Shown here one piece after another: positions 52,008 to 61,959 of a stretch of 64,000 nt of DNA (position 1 is its first letter; the number at the start of each line of letters is the position of its first letter). The translations under genes were made by a program, and so were the position numbers. The DNA comes from Cohaesibacter haloalkalitolerans. GTDB lineage: Bacteria; Pseudomonadota; Alphaproteobacteria; Rhizobiales; Cohaesibacteraceae. Under the pieces are notes generated by a model that searched no databases, was not told the DNA's origin, and worked only from the letters and a program-made list of their open reading frames with translations. Location: positions 62,001 to 126,000 of the forward strand of contig NZ_QNUM01000001.1 of assembly GCF_003574655.1 (NCBI RefSeq). Reading direction: 5' to 3'.

Positions 52008-53120
52008 CTAGATCAGCCCCTTCTGGATCGCCATATGGCGCACCCGCACGATTTCCGCCTCGGCGACCATAATATAGTCGTCGGCGATATTGCGGTATTT
52101 CAGGAAGCTGTCGTAAATCTCGCCAGCCAGCGGCGAGCTTGCGGCCACTTCCTCGAGCACACCCTTGGTTTCCTTGGCCATGGCCATCATCAGTTCATCG
52201 GGCAGCTTGCGCAGCTGGACACCATCCTTGGCCAGCAGCTTCGGCAGGGACTCCGCGTTGTTATACTGATAGTCCGCCATGGTTTCGAGCGCTGTGGACT
52301 GGGCGGCTTCCTTGACGATCGCCTGCAAATCCTCCGGCAGCCCGAGATACTTGTCCTTGTTGACGATGATCTCAAGGCCTGCACCCGGTTCGTGGAAGGC
52401 GGGCAGATAGTAGTTGTGCACCACCTTGTAGAGGCCAAAGGCCAGATCGTTCCACGGGCCAACCCATTCGGCCGCGTCGATGGTGCCATTCTGCAGGGCG
52501 GAGAAGATATCTGTTGCTGGCAGCATCACGACCGACACGCCAAGACGGCGCATGACTTCACCACCGAGACCGGCGATGCGCATCTTGAGACCCTTCAGGT
52601 CATCAAGGGTCTTGAGTTCCTTGGCGAACCAGCCACCAGCCTGAGTGCCCGAAGCACCGGCGTAGAACGGAATGACATTGAACGGATCATAGGCCCGTTC
52701 CCAGAGCTCCTGCCCGCCACCAAAGCGCAGCCAGGCGGCATGCTCGATCTGGGTGAGGCCGAACGGCACACCGGTATAGAAATGGAAAGACGGATCCTTG
52801 CCCTGCCAGTAGTAGGAGGTTGCGTGGCCGATTTCGGCTGCGCCACTGGAAACGGCATCAAACACTTCAAGCGGCGGCACGAGCTCACCGGCGCCAAACA
52901 CCTTGATGACCAGACGCCCGCCGGACATCTTGCCAACCCGCTCGGCAAACCGCACACCGTTGATCCCGACGCCCGGCAACTGCTTTGGCCACGACATCGG
53001 CATCTTCCAAACGATCGACTCGTTGGCTTTCACGACGGCCGGGCTGGCCAGCGTTGCCGCACCACCAACAGCAAGCCCGGTCAACACCGAACGGCGGTCC
53101 AGTGATCCACCTTTTTTCAT
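52008..53120 (-). CDS. Orphan TRAP transporter binding protein (TakP-like)
   Basis: Periplasmic binding protein of 370 residues with a twin-arginine-type signal (LDRRSVLTGLAVGGAATL). The mature part matches the TakP/DctP7 subgroup: WKMPMSWPKQLPGVG, then MRIAGLGGEVMRRLGVSVVMLP with the carboxylate-binding arginine, and GTIDAAEWVGPWNDLAFGLY. TakP binds 2-oxo acids such as pyruvate and 2-oxobutyrate with sodium. No DctQ/M gene lies next to it, so it must use a permease encoded elsewhere. The start at 53120 has GGAGGA upstream. It is divergent from an Lrp-type regulator. Confidence 0.83.
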   Translation of the reverse strand: MKKGGSLDRRSVLTGLAVGGAATLASPAVVKANESIVWKMPMSWPKQLPGVGINGVRFAERVGKMSGGRLVIKVFGAGELVPPLEVFDAVSSGAAEIGHATSYYWQGKDPSFHFYTGVPFGLTQIEHAAWLRFGGGQELWERAYDPFNVIPFYAGASGTQAGGWFAKELKTLDDLKGLKMRIAGLGGEVMRRLGVSVVMLPATDIFSALQNGTIDAAEWVGPWNDLAFGLYKVVHNYYLPAFHEPGAGLEIIVNKDKYLGLPEDLQAIVKEAAQSTALETMADYQYNNAESLPKLLAKDGVQLRKLPDELMMAMAKETKGVLEEVAASSPLAGEIYDSFLKYRNIADDYIMVAEAEIVRVRHMAIQKGLI

Positions 53121-53425
53121 TAAATTATCCTCCGACTGCAAAATGAACGTGAAATATTGTTATTTTGTCGGCCATGCTTGCACGACCTAGAGGCGAGCGC
53201 AAGATCTGGCCACGCTCGACCATTTCATTTCCTCATACAAATGCGCAGACTGTTTTCTTTTGCCATCCTATTTTGGTTTATATCTCGAATAAATGAGTGG
53301 ATTACCGCCAAGGGTGCGCCGCATTCTCGCACTGTGTCGGTTTGACTACACAGCAATTTCCTGTAACTAGATAGTCTATTGCGGAATAATGTTTCGCATT
53401 CCCACTCAAAAAAGGATCTGAAAGC
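53121..53425. promoter_or_regulatory. Divergent promoter region between TRAP binding protein and Lrp-type regulator
   Basis: This 305-base gap has no gene of its own. It is AT-rich on both sides (for example around 53250-53290) and should hold both promoters and Lrp-type binding sites. I see no clear palindrome. Confidence 0.4.
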
Positions 53426-53917
53426 GTGCCGCGCAAAAGCTCCAAGCTCGATCGGATTGATCTGCACATCCTGGATGAGCTCCAGAAAAACGCCCGTATC
53501 ACCAACAAGGCTCTTTCTGAGATCGTCGGTTTGTCGCCCAGCCCATGCCTGCAAAGGGTCAAGCGGTTGGAGGATATCGGCCTGATCAGCGGCTACCTCG
53601 GTCTTATCAATCTGGAAGCGCTTTGCCGCCATGTCACGGTGGTTGCGACCATCACGATCCGCGATCACGATCATTCCATCTTCTCGACCTTCGAAAAAGC
53701 CATCGCCGAACTGCCCGACGTGGTCGAGTGCCTGAAGATGTCCGGCTCCTTCGACTATCTGGTCCGCTTTGTCTGCACCGACATCCAGCGCTACCATTCC
53801 GTCACCGAAGACCTGCTCGTGCAGGTGGGCGGCAAGATGCAGATTGCCAGCCACGTGGTTTTGGACCAGACGAAACAATATCATGGAGTCGACCTTGAAG
53901 GTCTGGTTCACGGTTGA
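53426..53917 (+). CDS. Lrp/AsnC-family transcriptional regulator
   Basis: Regulator of 163 residues. The N-terminal helix-turn-helix reads LDRIDLHILDELQKNARITNKALSEIVGLSPSPCLQRVKRLEDIGLI (7-54), and the C-terminal RAM effector-binding domain contains VVECLKMSGSFDYLVRFV. The start is GTG 53426, with AAAGGA upstream. It is divergent from the TakP-like gene, which it may control in response to an amino acid or 2-oxo acid. Confidence 0.88.
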   Translation: MPRKSSKLDRIDLHILDELQKNARITNKALSEIVGLSPSPCLQRVKRLEDIGLISGYLGLINLEALCRHVTVVATITIRDHDHSIFSTFEKAIAELPDVVECLKMSGSFDYLVRFVCTDIQRYHSVTEDLLVQVGGKMQIASHVVLDQTKQYHGVDLEGLVHG

Positions 53918-54040
53918 TCATTTGTTTCTGTTAGACGCCGGCTGAGAAGCAGTATTTCTAAGGGTATATACTTAAACAAATAGTTGTTATCAAAGGATTC
54001 ATCAAAAATCTGTATCTTTTTTTCAAGTTTTTAGCGTTTT

Positions 54041-54054
54041 TTGATGCATATCAA
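54041..54054 (+). promoter_or_regulatory. FNR/FixK-type box upstream of feoABC
   Basis: TTGATGCATATCAA is a perfect match to TTGAT-N4-ATCAA, the binding site of FNR/FixK/Anr regulators, 118 bases before the feoA start. Oxygen-limited induction of ferrous iron uptake makes biological sense. Confidence 0.75.
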
Positions 54055-54085
54055 TTGACATTGAAGCCATTTCGCACGATGAATT

Positions 54086-54107
54086 TGCAAGTCATTCTCA
54101 ATTATTC
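54086..54107. promoter_or_regulatory. Possible Fur-type iron box upstream of feoABC
   Basis: The stretch GCAAGTCATTCTCAATTATTC resembles the reverse of the Fur consensus (ATTCTCATTATC) with one extra base. It lies about 65 bases before feoA, between the FNR box and the start codon, a position suited to repression. Alternatively it may be a RirA or Irr site. Confidence 0.4.
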
Positions 54108-54171
54108 GAACATCTGCCGTTTGGGGAAGTCGACAGACCGTCCGATCCAAGTGAAGAAACGGAGTTCATAA

Positions 54172-54411
54172 ATGATTGCTACTCTCAATGATCTCACAAT
54201 TGGAGATCATGGTCGTATCGCCAGGCTGGATATCTCCAACCGGGCATACAAACAGCAATTGATGGCTATGGGGCTGACCCGCGGAACAGAGTTCACGGTC
54301 ATGCGCATTGCTCCTCTGGGAGACCCGATCGAAATCAAGATTCGCGGAAGCGCCTTGTCGCTGCGCAAGTCCGACACCATTGGTGTTCAGATCGAGACCG
54401 AAGACAAATAG
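54172..54411 (+). CDS. feoA: Ferrous iron transport protein FeoA
   Basis: Cytosolic SH3-like partner of FeoB, 79 residues. The sequence shows the family pattern: IGDHGRIARLDI, LMAMGLTRGTEFTVMRIAPLGDPI and the C-terminal LSLRKSDTIGVQIE. It begins the feoABC operon and ends 91 bases before feoB. Confidence 0.9.
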   Translation: MIATLNDLTIGDHGRIARLDISNRAYKQQLMAMGLTRGTEFTVMRIAPLGDPIEIKIRGSALSLRKSDTIGVQIETEDK

Positions 54412-54502
54412 TCCACTACCACGACGTTTCTCTAACAAATTCAATCGGAAGCAACGCTCCTGGTGCGGCAGCGAACGGTAGCGTTATGCATAGAGAAAGC
54501 TG

Positions 54503-56842
54503 ATGACAGATATTCGTATCGCTTTTGCAGGGAATCCGAACTGCGGCAAGACAACGCTTTTCAACGCCCTGACGGGTGCCCGGCAGCGGGTCGGCAACTG
54601 GCCAGGGGTCACGATCGACCGCAAGGAAGGCCACTACAGCCACAATGGCAACACTGTGGTGATTGTCGATCTTCCCGGCACCTATTCTCTCGATACCACC
54701 TATTCAAGCGGTCTAGATGAGGCCATCGCCCGGGATTACATCCTGGAAGGCGAGGCCGATCTGGTCGTCAATATCGTTGACGCGGCCAATCTGGAACGCA
54801 ACCTCTTTCTGACAACCCAGCTTCTGGATATGCGCGTCCCGATGATTGTAGCCCTGACCAAGACAGGTCTTGCGCGCAAGGAAGGGATCGAGATCGACGT
54901 CGACAAGCTGTCCGCGATGCTGAGGGTTCCCGTCATCTCCGTTGACCGGAAGGATCGCATCAATCAGGACAGGTTGAAGGGTCTGATTGAGGAAGCCGCA
55001 AGGGAAAAGGTCATCAGCGACGTTTCCGTAACCTATGATCCGGCGCTGGAAGAGGTTTTGGAGCGGCTGGAGGAATCCTTCTCCGCTATCGCACAGGCCA
55101 AGGGTGTCGACAAGCGCTGGCTGGCCGTGAAATCTCTTGGTGGCGACGGCAAGGCGCTGTCCTTCCTTGATGACCGGGCCGAGGCGCTGCTCAATGGCGA
55201 GATCACCCGGATTGTCGAGGAGCAGGACGAAGATGCCGACCTGCTGATTGCCGACGGGCGCTACAGTTTTGCCAATGATATGGCGCGCGAAGCCATTCGC
55301 CATATCCGTCAGGTGCCAAAGACCTGGACCGAGCGCATCGACGGTGTCGCTCTGGGCCGTATTCTGGGCATTCCGATCTTTCTGCTGACCATGTATGTGA
55401 TGTTCCTGCTGACCATCAATCTGGCCGGAGCCTTCATCGATTTCTTCGATATTCTGGCTGGTACGGTCATTGTTGACGGTCCGGCCCACTGGATGGCCAG
55501 CATCGGCGCACCTGACTGGATGATTGCCATTCTGCCAAAGGGCATCGGCGTCGGCATCCAGACGGTTGCCACCTTCGTGCCGGTGGTTGCCTTCCTGTTT
55601 CTGTTCCTGACCATTCTGGAAGAGAGTGGCTACATGGCCCGTGCAGCCTTCGTCGTTGACCGCGCCATGATTTCCATCGGCCTGCCGGGCAAGAGCTTTG
55701 TTCCGATGCTGCTCGGGTTTGGCTGCAACGTGCCCGCCATCATGGCCTCCCGGACGCTGGACAACCCGCGCGACCGTATCGTGACCGCTCTCATGGCACC
55801 GTTCATGTCCTGTGGTGCCCGTCTGCCGGTCTACGCACTGTTTGCAGCGGCCTTCTTTCCGACCGGAGGCCAGAATCTGGTCTTCCTGCTCTATATCATC
55901 GGTATCCTGTTTGCCGTCTTCACGGGTCTCGTGCTCAAGAAGGCCGTGTTTGGTGGCAAGGCGCTGCCGTTCCTGATGGAGCTGCCCCCCTACCAGCTGC
56001 CAAGCATCTCGACGGCCCTTATCCGGACATGGGACCGGGTGAAGCAGTTCATTCTGGGTGCTGGCAAGGTGATTGTCGCCGTCGTCTTCTTCCTGAGCAT
56101 TCTCAACTCGATGGCAATGGACGGCAGCTTCGGCCATGAAGACAGCGAGCATTCCGTGCTGGCTACCATCGGCAAATCCCTCACGCCGGTTGTCGAACCG
56201 CTCGGCATCCATGAAGAGAACTGGCCGGCAACGGTCGGGCTGTTCACCGGCGTCTTTGCCAAGGAAGCCGTGGTCGGAACGCTGAACTCCCTCTACAGCC
56301 AGATCGACGCCAGCAGCGCCGATGCGGCCGCCGCACCGGAAGAGGGTTTCGATTTCTTTGGCGGCATCGCGGATGCCTTTGCCACCATCCCGGCCAACCT
56401 CAGCGATCTGGCCGGAGCCCTTTCCGACCCGCTCGGAATGAGTGTTGGCGACGTGTCGACGCTCGACAGCGCAGCAGCTGAGCTGGAGGTCGACAACGCA
56501 ACCTTCTCCGCCATGGTCGCCCGGTTCGACGGCAAGGTTGGGGCCTTCGCCTATCTCTTGCTGATCCTGCTCTATGTGCCATGCGTGGCCGCCGTCGGGG
56601 CCCTGTTCCGGGAAATTGGACGCAAATGGACCTTTTTCGGGATCGGCTGGACGACGCTCATGGGCTATTGCACCAGTGTCTTCGCCTATCAGGTGGGCAC
56701 CTTCTCGCGCCATCCGCAAAGTTCGACGGCCTGGATCATCGTGACGGTCGCAGCCGTGGGGATCACCGTCGCTCTCATGTATTTCTTCAGCCACCGCAAT
56801 CAGCGGCGGCCCGGTGAACTGGCAAGGAGCTCTGTATTATGA
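54503..56842 (+). CDS. feoB: Ferrous iron transporter FeoB
   Basis: Inner-membrane ferrous iron importer of 779 residues. It has an N-terminal G domain with G1 (GNPNCGKTT, 10-18) and G3 (DLPGTYS, 56-62), a helical spacer and a membrane part with two gate repeats (EESGYMARAAFVVDRAM, GFGCNVPAIMASRTL, then FTGVFAKEAVVGTLNSLY). The G4 motif, normally N-x-x-D, reads TKTG (119-122), so the aspartate that selects guanine is missing. The enzyme may have relaxed nucleotide use, like the NTPase-type FeoB variants. The stop overlaps the feoC start (ATGA). Confidence 0.93.
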   Translation: MTDIRIAFAGNPNCGKTTLFNALTGARQRVGNWPGVTIDRKEGHYSHNGNTVVIVDLPGTYSLDTTYSSGLDEAIARDYILEGEADLVVNIVDAANLERNLFLTTQLLDMRVPMIVALTKTGLARKEGIEIDVDKLSAMLRVPVISVDRKDRINQDRLKGLIEEAAREKVISDVSVTYDPALEEVLERLEESFSAIAQAKGVDKRWLAVKSLGGDGKALSFLDDRAEALLNGEITRIVEEQDEDADLLIADGRYSFANDMAREAIRHIRQVPKTWTERIDGVALGRILGIPIFLLTMYVMFLLTINLAGAFIDFFDILAGTVIVDGPAHWMASIGAPDWMIAILPKGIGVGIQTVATFVPVVAFLFLFLTILEESGYMARAAFVVDRAMISIGLPGKSFVPMLLGFGCNVPAIMASRTLDNPRDRIVTALMAPFMSCGARLPVYALFAAAFFPTGGQNLVFLLYIIGILFAVFTGLVLKKAVFGGKALPFLMELPPYQLPSISTALIRTWDRVKQFILGAGKVIVAVVFFLSILNSMAMDGSFGHEDSEHSVLATIGKSLTPVVEPLGIHEENWPATVGLFTGVFAKEAVVGTLNSLYSQIDASSADAAAAPEEGFDFFGGIADAFATIPANLSDLAGALSDPLGMSVGDVSTLDSAAAELEVDNATFSAMVARFDGKVGAFAYLLLILLYVPCVAAVGALFREIGRKWTFFGIGWTTLMGYCTSVFAYQVGTFSRHPQSSTAWIIVTVAAVGITVALMYFFSHRNQRRPGELARSSVL

Positions 56843-57075
56843 TCTTGTCCGATGTCAATCGCTACCTGCGGGATCGCGGGCGGGCCAACACCTCCGATAT
56901 CGCCCTGCATTTCGGAATAGCACCAACCGCCGTTGAGGGCATGTTGCAGACCCTGCAGGAACGCGGGCGCGTGCGTCCCCTGCCCGCTCAGGCGTCTCCC
57001 TGTGGCACATCCTGCTGCAATTGCTCCAGCAGTGCCTGTGCCTCGCAGATGTGGGAAGCCATCAAGAAACACTGA
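56839..57075 (+). CDS. feoC: FeoC-like winged-helix protein with cysteine cluster
   Basis: Small protein of 78 residues. It has a winged helix (ILSDVNRYLRDRGRANTSDIALHFGIAPTAVEGML, 2-36) and a C-terminal cysteine-rich loop (CGTSCCNCSSSAC) of the kind that binds an iron-sulfur cluster in FeoC. It overlaps the feoB stop by four bases and ends the operon. FeoC is thought to regulate FeoB stability or feo expression according to iron or oxygen. Confidence 0.88.
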   Translation: MILSDVNRYLRDRGRANTSDIALHFGIAPTAVEGMLQTLQERGRVRPLPAQASPCGTSCCNCSSSACASQMWEAIKKH

Positions 57076-57098
57076 CTGGTGACAGAGGCCGAAGTCTT

Positions 57099-57776
57099 CT
57101 AGGACAGCTGCTCTGAGGACAGAAACTCCGGGCGCATCGGCTCTCCGGTTTCCCAATCGAGGATTTTCAGCTCAGGCCAAAGGCGGGACATGCGTCTCGC
57201 CTTTTCTGCATAATGGGCCCGGTTGCTCTCCAGCCTGTGACAGGGGCGAATGGTGAGCGCAAAGATATCCTCCAGCCCATAAGGGGCGGCAATCGACAGA
57301 CTGTCATCGCGCTCCAGCCGGACAGCCACCGCGTGGGTGGTGCACATGTAGAATTCCAGGCTCTCGTCCGTGGAAGACAGCTCGGGATAGGCGCCGCCAA
57401 ATTTCTCCGGATACCACAGATGCACCCGCGCCTGATTGCGCACCTCGATGCGCCCCTTCCATGCGGCCAATGCCTCATCCACCTGTGCGATCACCGCGTC
57501 CTCGGCCTCCCATGAGCGGTCGGCCGGATCGTGGTAGGCGACGTCATAGTCCTTGATGCCATGGCCCTGTGGGCGGCCCGTCAGGCGGTTCCAGACGGTC
57601 TGGTAGATTGCACCGGAGACCAGCCGCCAGTCGGGCAGATCGAGCGTCCGCAGCCCTTCAAGAATCTCCATCAGCTGGTCATCCTCGCGAATGAAGCGGA
57701 TCAGAAGACTGCGTCTTGTCTGCTCGTCCAGCGCCTCGTCATCCTTGTCCCTGCGCACCACAAACGGGCTATCCAT
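57099..57776 (-). CDS. Nucleotidyltransferase-like protein (DUF925)
   Basis: Protein of 225 residues of the DUF925/NTP_transf_6 family. Motifs are IRFIREDDQLMEILEGLRTLDLPDWRLVSGAIYQTVWNRL, KDYDVAYHDPADRSWEAED and QARVHLWYPEKFG. The KDYDVAY acidic pair may bind metal. The family has no assigned reaction. The ribosome site GAGGAG supports the start at 57776. It is convergent with feoC. Confidence 0.75.
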   Translation of the reverse strand: MDSPFVVRRDKDDEALDEQTRRSLLIRFIREDDQLMEILEGLRTLDLPDWRLVSGAIYQTVWNRLTGRPQGHGIKDYDVAYHDPADRSWEAEDAVIAQVDEALAAWKGRIEVRNQARVHLWYPEKFGGAYPELSSTDESLEFYMCTTHAVAVRLERDDSLSIAAPYGLEDIFALTIRPCHRLESNRAHYAEKARRMSRLWPELKILDWETGEPMRPEFLSSEQLS

Positions 57777-57814
57777 GGCAACTCCTCACGGTATCATTTC
57801 AAAGGCAAACGGGA

Positions 57815-58207
57815 TCAGCGTTCGAGAATCTCAAGCACTCTGAAGCGCTCGCAAACCAGTTTCATATCGGGAGAAAAGCCGCCATTGCGGGTGAAATAGT
57901 CCTTGTGGCCTTCCCGCCAAAAGTCATACGAGAGATCGCCTTCGCCCTCGGCACGAGCGAAAGCCTCGTCGACTTCATCGAACCGGCGAATGGTCACCTC
58001 AAGGGTTTCAATCATGACGGCGGGCCTGTTGAGGCCATCAAGCAGAATATAGACATCCCCAACCTTGGGCAGGGGAATATTGTTCTTTTCCATCAGGAGA
58101 AGCGAGTCGCAGGAAGCTGTTTTCCTGCCTTCAAGCACCAGAGCCAGAAGCGCATCGGCCAGTTCGGGCGTATCACCCATTGCGTAGGAATCGACAACGT
58201 CAACCAT
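57815..58207 (-). CDS. ASCH-domain protein
   Basis: Cytosolic protein of 130 residues matching the ASCH (ASC-1 homology) fold. It has LVLEGRKTASCDSLLLMEK, VGDVYILLDGLNRPAVMIETLEV and EGEGDLSYDFWREGHKDYFTRN, which carries the conserved substrate-cleft residues. ASCH proteins are linked to RNA binding or to amidohydrolysis of modified nucleosides such as N4-acetylcytidine (YqfB). A specific role cannot be chosen. The start is preceded by GGGGGTGAG. Confidence 0.78.
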   Translation of the reverse strand: MVDVVDSYAMGDTPELADALLALVLEGRKTASCDSLLLMEKNNIPLPKVGDVYILLDGLNRPAVMIETLEVTIRRFDEVDEAFARAEGEGDLSYDFWREGHKDYFTRNGGFSPDMKLVCERFRVLEILER

Positions 58208-58279
58208 GGCTCACCCCCGCCAATGCCAGAAAGGAACATCCCGCAGCTCTCATGAACCGCGGGATGTCGGATGGGTCAA

Positions 58280-60700
58280 TCAGCCGCGCAGCTCGCCGCC
58301 GGTTGCCTTGGCAACGGCTTCGACGATCTTCTTGGAGATGGCTTCCAGATCCTCGTCCGTCAGGGTCTTGTCCTTCGGCTGAAGGGAAACCTCGAAGGCG
58401 ACGGACTTCTTGCCCGGCTCCATATGTTCCCCTTCATAGACGTCGAACAGGCTGACATCGGTGATCAGTTTCTTGTCGGCACTGGCCGCGGCCTTGAGCA
58501 CCGTCGCTGCGGTCACTTCATGGGCAACCACGAAGGCGAAGTCACGACTCAGCGGCTGCAGGTCCGAAAGCTGCAGGGCAGCACGGGACTTGGCAGCCTT
58601 CTTCTTCGGTTCCGGCGCGGCCTCGATGATGATCTCGAATGCACAGACAGGGCCGTCGACTTTCATTGCATCGAGGATCTTCGGATGCAGTTCACCAAAG
58701 GTGCCGAGCACGACTTTCGGGCCAAGCTGGATCTTGCCGGAGCGACCCGGATGGTACCATTCAGGCCCACCGGCGACGATCTGCAGCTTGGAGCTGTCCA
58801 GCCCCATGGATTCCAGCACCGCCAAAGCATCCGCCCGCACGTCAAAGACATCAGCCTTCTTGGCCGGATCGCGCCAATGGCGACCGCTGCCTGCGATCTG
58901 GACGGCACCCCGGCGCAGACCGGTGGCATGGGTGAACTGGTCTTCCGGCTTGTCGCCAAGGAAGATCTGGCCAACCTCGAACAGGGCGAGGTCGTCAAAG
59001 CCGCGGTCGACGTTGCGCTGGGCCGCCAGCAGCAGGCCGGGCAACAGGCTCGGGCGCATGTCGGACAGATCGGCGGAGATCGGGTTGGTCAGGGCCAGTT
59101 CCGGCTTGCCACCACCGAACAGCTCGGCAAGGGACTTGTCGACAAACGACCATGTCACCGCTTCCACCATGCCCCGTGCAGCCAGTTGGCGGCGGGCCTG
59201 ACGGATACGCTTCTGGCGCTCGGTCAGCGGCGGCTGGGTCACGGCGTTGTGCCGTGGCAGGGCTGCGGCAGGAACGCGGTCGACACCAACGATGCGGGCC
59301 ACTTCCTCGACGATATCGGCCTTGCCGTGCACATCGGGACGGAAGGTCGGAACCGCAACCTTGACATGTTCGCCAACCCCGGAAACCCAGAAGCCGAGGC
59401 GCTTGAGTACGGTCTTGATTTCCAGCTCGGGCACATCGAGACCGGCGAGACGCTTGACCTCGGAGAGCGGGAAGTCGATGATCTTGTCAGAAATGGGCGC
59501 TTCACCGGCAACGACCATTCGGGATGGCTCGCCGCCACACAGATCCATCACCATCCTGGCTGCCAGATAGCCGCCGGGAATGACGAAGGACGGATCGACC
59601 GTGCGCTCGAAGCGATAACGCGCATCGGACTGGATGCCGAGGGCGCGACCGGAACGAGCCGTCCGGATCGGATCGAACCAGGCACATTCGATGAAGACAT
59701 TGGTGGTTTCCGGCTGGGAGCCAGTGCCTTCGCCGCCCATGATGCCACCAAAGCCGACCGGGCCATTGTCGTCAGCGATGACGCAGATGTCCGTGCCTTC
59801 CTTGATCTCATATTCCTTGCCATCGAGCGCAACCATCTTCTCGCCCGGCTTGCCAAGGCGCACATGGATGTTGCCAGCCACCTTGTCTGCGTCATAGACA
59901 TGCAGCGGACGGCCGCGATCGTAGGAAATGTAGTTGGTGATATCGACAAGAGCGTTGATCGGGCGAAGACCGATGGCCCGCAGACGCCGCTGCAGCCAGT
60001 CCGGGCTCGGGCCGTTCTTGACGCCCTTGACGTAAACGCCAGTGAAGATCGGGCAGATCGGGTTTTCGCCCTCTTCCTTCAGGACAACATCGAGCGGGCT
60101 GTCAAAGCTGCCTTCGATGACCGCCGGGTGATGCTCCTTGAGAGTGCCGATACCGGCACCAGCCAGATCACGGGCGACGCCATAGACGCCGAGCGCGTCA
60201 CCGCGGTTTGGCGTGATGGCGATGTCGATCACCGGATCGTCAAGACCGAGCACAGGGGCAAACGGTTCGCCGAGCGGTGCATCGGCTGGCAGCTCGATGA
60301 TGCCGTTATGCTCGTCGGAAATGCCCATTTCGCGCTCGGAGCACATCATGCCGTTGGATTCGACCCCACGGATGACGGTTGGCTTCAGCTTCATGCCATT
60401 GGCCGGAATGATGGAGCCGTTCTGGGCCAGAACAACCTTGATGCCAGCCCGTGCATTGGGAGCACCACAGACGATCTGCAGCACTTCCTTGCCGGTGTTG
60501 ACCTTGCAGACATGCAAGCGATCGGCGTCGGGATGCTGGACGGCTTCCTCGACATAGGCAACAGTGAAATCCTTCAGCATTGCAGCCGTATCGATGACTT
60601 CCTCGACCTCAAGGCCGATGATGGTAAGCTTGTCGAGAATTTCCTCCAGAGACGCGTCGGTCTCCAGATAATCCTTCAGCCAGGACAGTGTGAATTTCAT
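58280..60700 (-). CDS. pheT: Phenylalanyl-tRNA synthetase beta subunit
   Basis: Beta subunit of 806 residues. It begins with the tRNA-binding domain ([21 protein letters not shown], 50-70) and includes the B3/B4 editing domain ([16 protein letters not shown] onward), the B5 helix domain and the C-terminal ferredoxin-like anticodon-binding domain ([28 protein letters not shown]). It starts within the pheS stop (ATGA at 60697-60700). Confidence 0.96.
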   Translation of the reverse strand: MKFTLSWLKDYLETDASLEEILDKLTIIGLEVEEVIDTAAMLKDFTVAYVEEAVQHPDADRLHVCKVNTGKEVLQIVCGAPNARAGIKVVLAQNGSIIPANGMKLKPTVIRGVESNGMMCSEREMGISDEHNGIIELPADAPLGEPFAPVLGLDDPVIDIAITPNRGDALGVYGVARDLAGAGIGTLKEHHPAVIEGSFDSPLDVVLKEEGENPICPIFTGVYVKGVKNGPSPDWLQRRLRAIGLRPINALVDITNYISYDRGRPLHVYDADKVAGNIHVRLGKPGEKMVALDGKEYEIKEGTDICVIADDNGPVGFGGIMGGEGTGSQPETTNVFIECAWFDPIRTARSGRALGIQSDARYRFERTVDPSFVIPGGYLAARMVMDLCGGEPSRMVVAGEAPISDKIIDFPLSEVKRLAGLDVPELEIKTVLKRLGFWVSGVGEHVKVAVPTFRPDVHGKADIVEEVARIVGVDRVPAAALPRHNAVTQPPLTERQKRIRQARRQLAARGMVEAVTWSFVDKSLAELFGGGKPELALTNPISADLSDMRPSLLPGLLLAAQRNVDRGFDDLALFEVGQIFLGDKPEDQFTHATGLRRGAVQIAGSGRHWRDPAKKADVFDVRADALAVLESMGLDSSKLQIVAGGPEWYHPGRSGKIQLGPKVVLGTFGELHPKILDAMKVDGPVCAFEIIIEAAPEPKKKAAKSRAALQLSDLQPLSRDFAFVVAHEVTAATVLKAAASADKKLITDVSLFDVYEGEHMEPGKKSVAFEVSLQPKDKTLTDEDLEAISKKIVEAVAKATGGELRG

Positions 60701-61779
60701 GAGGAAAGCCCTCCTACAAGTCCGGGAATGTCAAGGGGACGGAAGCCATAGTGATCGAGCCAGCGCTTATCACCGTTGAAGAAGGCTCTGAGGTCCGGCA
60801 TGCCATATTTCAGCATGGCGATGCGGTCGATGCCCATGCCGAAGGCAAAACCGGTGTAGCGGTCCGGATCAAGATTGCAGTTGCGCAGCACATTCGGATG
60901 CACCATGCCGCAGCCAAGGATTTCGAGCCAGTCGTCACCCTCGCCGATGCGCAGTTCGTTGCCGACGCGCTGGCAGCCGATGTCGACTTCCATGGACGGT
61001 TCGGTGAAGGGGAAGTGGGAGGCGCGGAAGCGCATCTTGACACTGTCCACCTCGAAGAAGGCCTTGCAGAATTCTTCCAGCGTCCACTTCAGATGCCCCA
61101 TGTGGATGCCTTCCTCGATGACGAGGCCTTCCACCTGATGGAACATCGGGGTGTGGGTCTGGTCGCTGTCGCAGCGATAGGTGCGGCCCGGGCAGATGAC
61201 ACGGATCGGCGGTTGCTGCGACATCATCGTGCGGATCTGCACCGGCGATGTGTGAGTGCGCAGAACCTTCTGGTTGCCTTCGGCGTCAACCGGAAGGAAG
61301 AAGGTGTCATGCTCCAGACGGGCCGGATGATCGGGCGGGAAGTTGAGCGCCGTGAAGTTGTAGAAGTCTTCCTCGATGTCGGGACCTTCAGCAACTGCGA
61401 ACCCCATGTCGGCAAAGATTGCGGTCAGTTCGTCGGTCACCTGAGCAATCGGATGCACCCGGCCGTCAAATGTTGCGCCCATGCGGGTCGGCAAGGTGAC
61501 GTCGACTGTCTCGCTTTGCAGGCGGGCGTTAAGCGCCTGATCCTTCAGGACTTCCTTGCGCGCGCCGAGCAGATCGCCAACCCGGTCTTTCAGACCGTTG
61601 AGGGCCGGGCCCATTTCCTTGCGCTCTTCCGGGCTCATCTTGCCCAGGGTTTTCATCAGTTCCGAGATCTTGCCCTTCTTGCCAAGAGCCGAGATGCGGA
61701 CTTCTTCCAGTGCAGGCTCATCAGTGGCCGCTTCAATAGCGGCGGAGATCTCCTGCTCGAGTGATTTGAGTTCCGACAT
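60697..61779 (-). CDS. pheS: Phenylalanyl-tRNA synthetase alpha subunit
   Basis: Catalytic alpha subunit of 360 residues. The class II motif 2 is in [10 protein letters not shown] and [20 protein letters not shown], and motif 3 in [13 protein letters not shown]. An N-terminal coiled coil ([21 protein letters not shown]) binds tRNA. I start at 61779 ([10 protein letters not shown]) because GGA and the conserved N-terminus support it; in-frame ATG codons lie a few residues upstream. It forms the alpha2-beta2 enzyme with pheT. Confidence 0.95.
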   Translation of the reverse strand: MSELKSLEQEISAAIEAATDEPALEEVRISALGKKGKISELMKTLGKMSPEERKEMGPALNGLKDRVGDLLGARKEVLKDQALNARLQSETVDVTLPTRMGATFDGRVHPIAQVTDELTAIFADMGFAVAEGPDIEEDFYNFTALNFPPDHPARLEHDTFFLPVDAEGNQKVLRTHTSPVQIRTMMSQQPPIRVICPGRTYRCDSDQTHTPMFHQVEGLVIEEGIHMGHLKWTLEEFCKAFFEVDSVKMRFRASHFPFTEPSMEVDIGCQRVGNELRIGEGDDWLEILGCGMVHPNVLRNCNLDPDRYTGFAFGMGIDRIAMLKYGMPDLRAFFNGDKRWLDHYGFRPLDIPGLVGGLSS

Positions 61780-61926
61780 AATCATTCCGTTTTGGGCCAT
61801 TCCGTATGGACCGGTCTGACCGGGCTTCTACCCTACGAGACTTTGCTGTGTGCGTTGTAACAGATTGGCAGGGACAATAAAGGGCCTTTTCCTCACTTAA
61901 TCCCCTCAATCTCCCCGAGAAAAAAT

Positions 61927-61959
61927 AAAAACCCGCCTCGACTGCTCGACGCGGGTTTT
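61927..61959 (-). terminator. Terminator or attenuator between rplT and pheS
   Basis: AAAACCCGC (61927-61935) and GCGGGTTTT (61951-61959) form a perfect 9-bp stem. On the minus strand it is followed by TTTTTATTTTT, a typical intrinsic terminator. It lies about 150 bases upstream of the pheS start, so it may end rplT transcripts or act as an attenuator before pheST. Confidence 0.75.

Noticed and set aside
54713-56794. A 693-residue minus-strand frame opposite feoB
   Set aside because: It is antisense to an intact FeoB; composition (Gln, His, Gly, Asp rich) is typical of such shadows.
58271-60751. An 826-residue plus-strand frame opposite pheT
   Set aside because: It is a codon-bias shadow of the unquestionable pheT gene; the translation resembles no protein.
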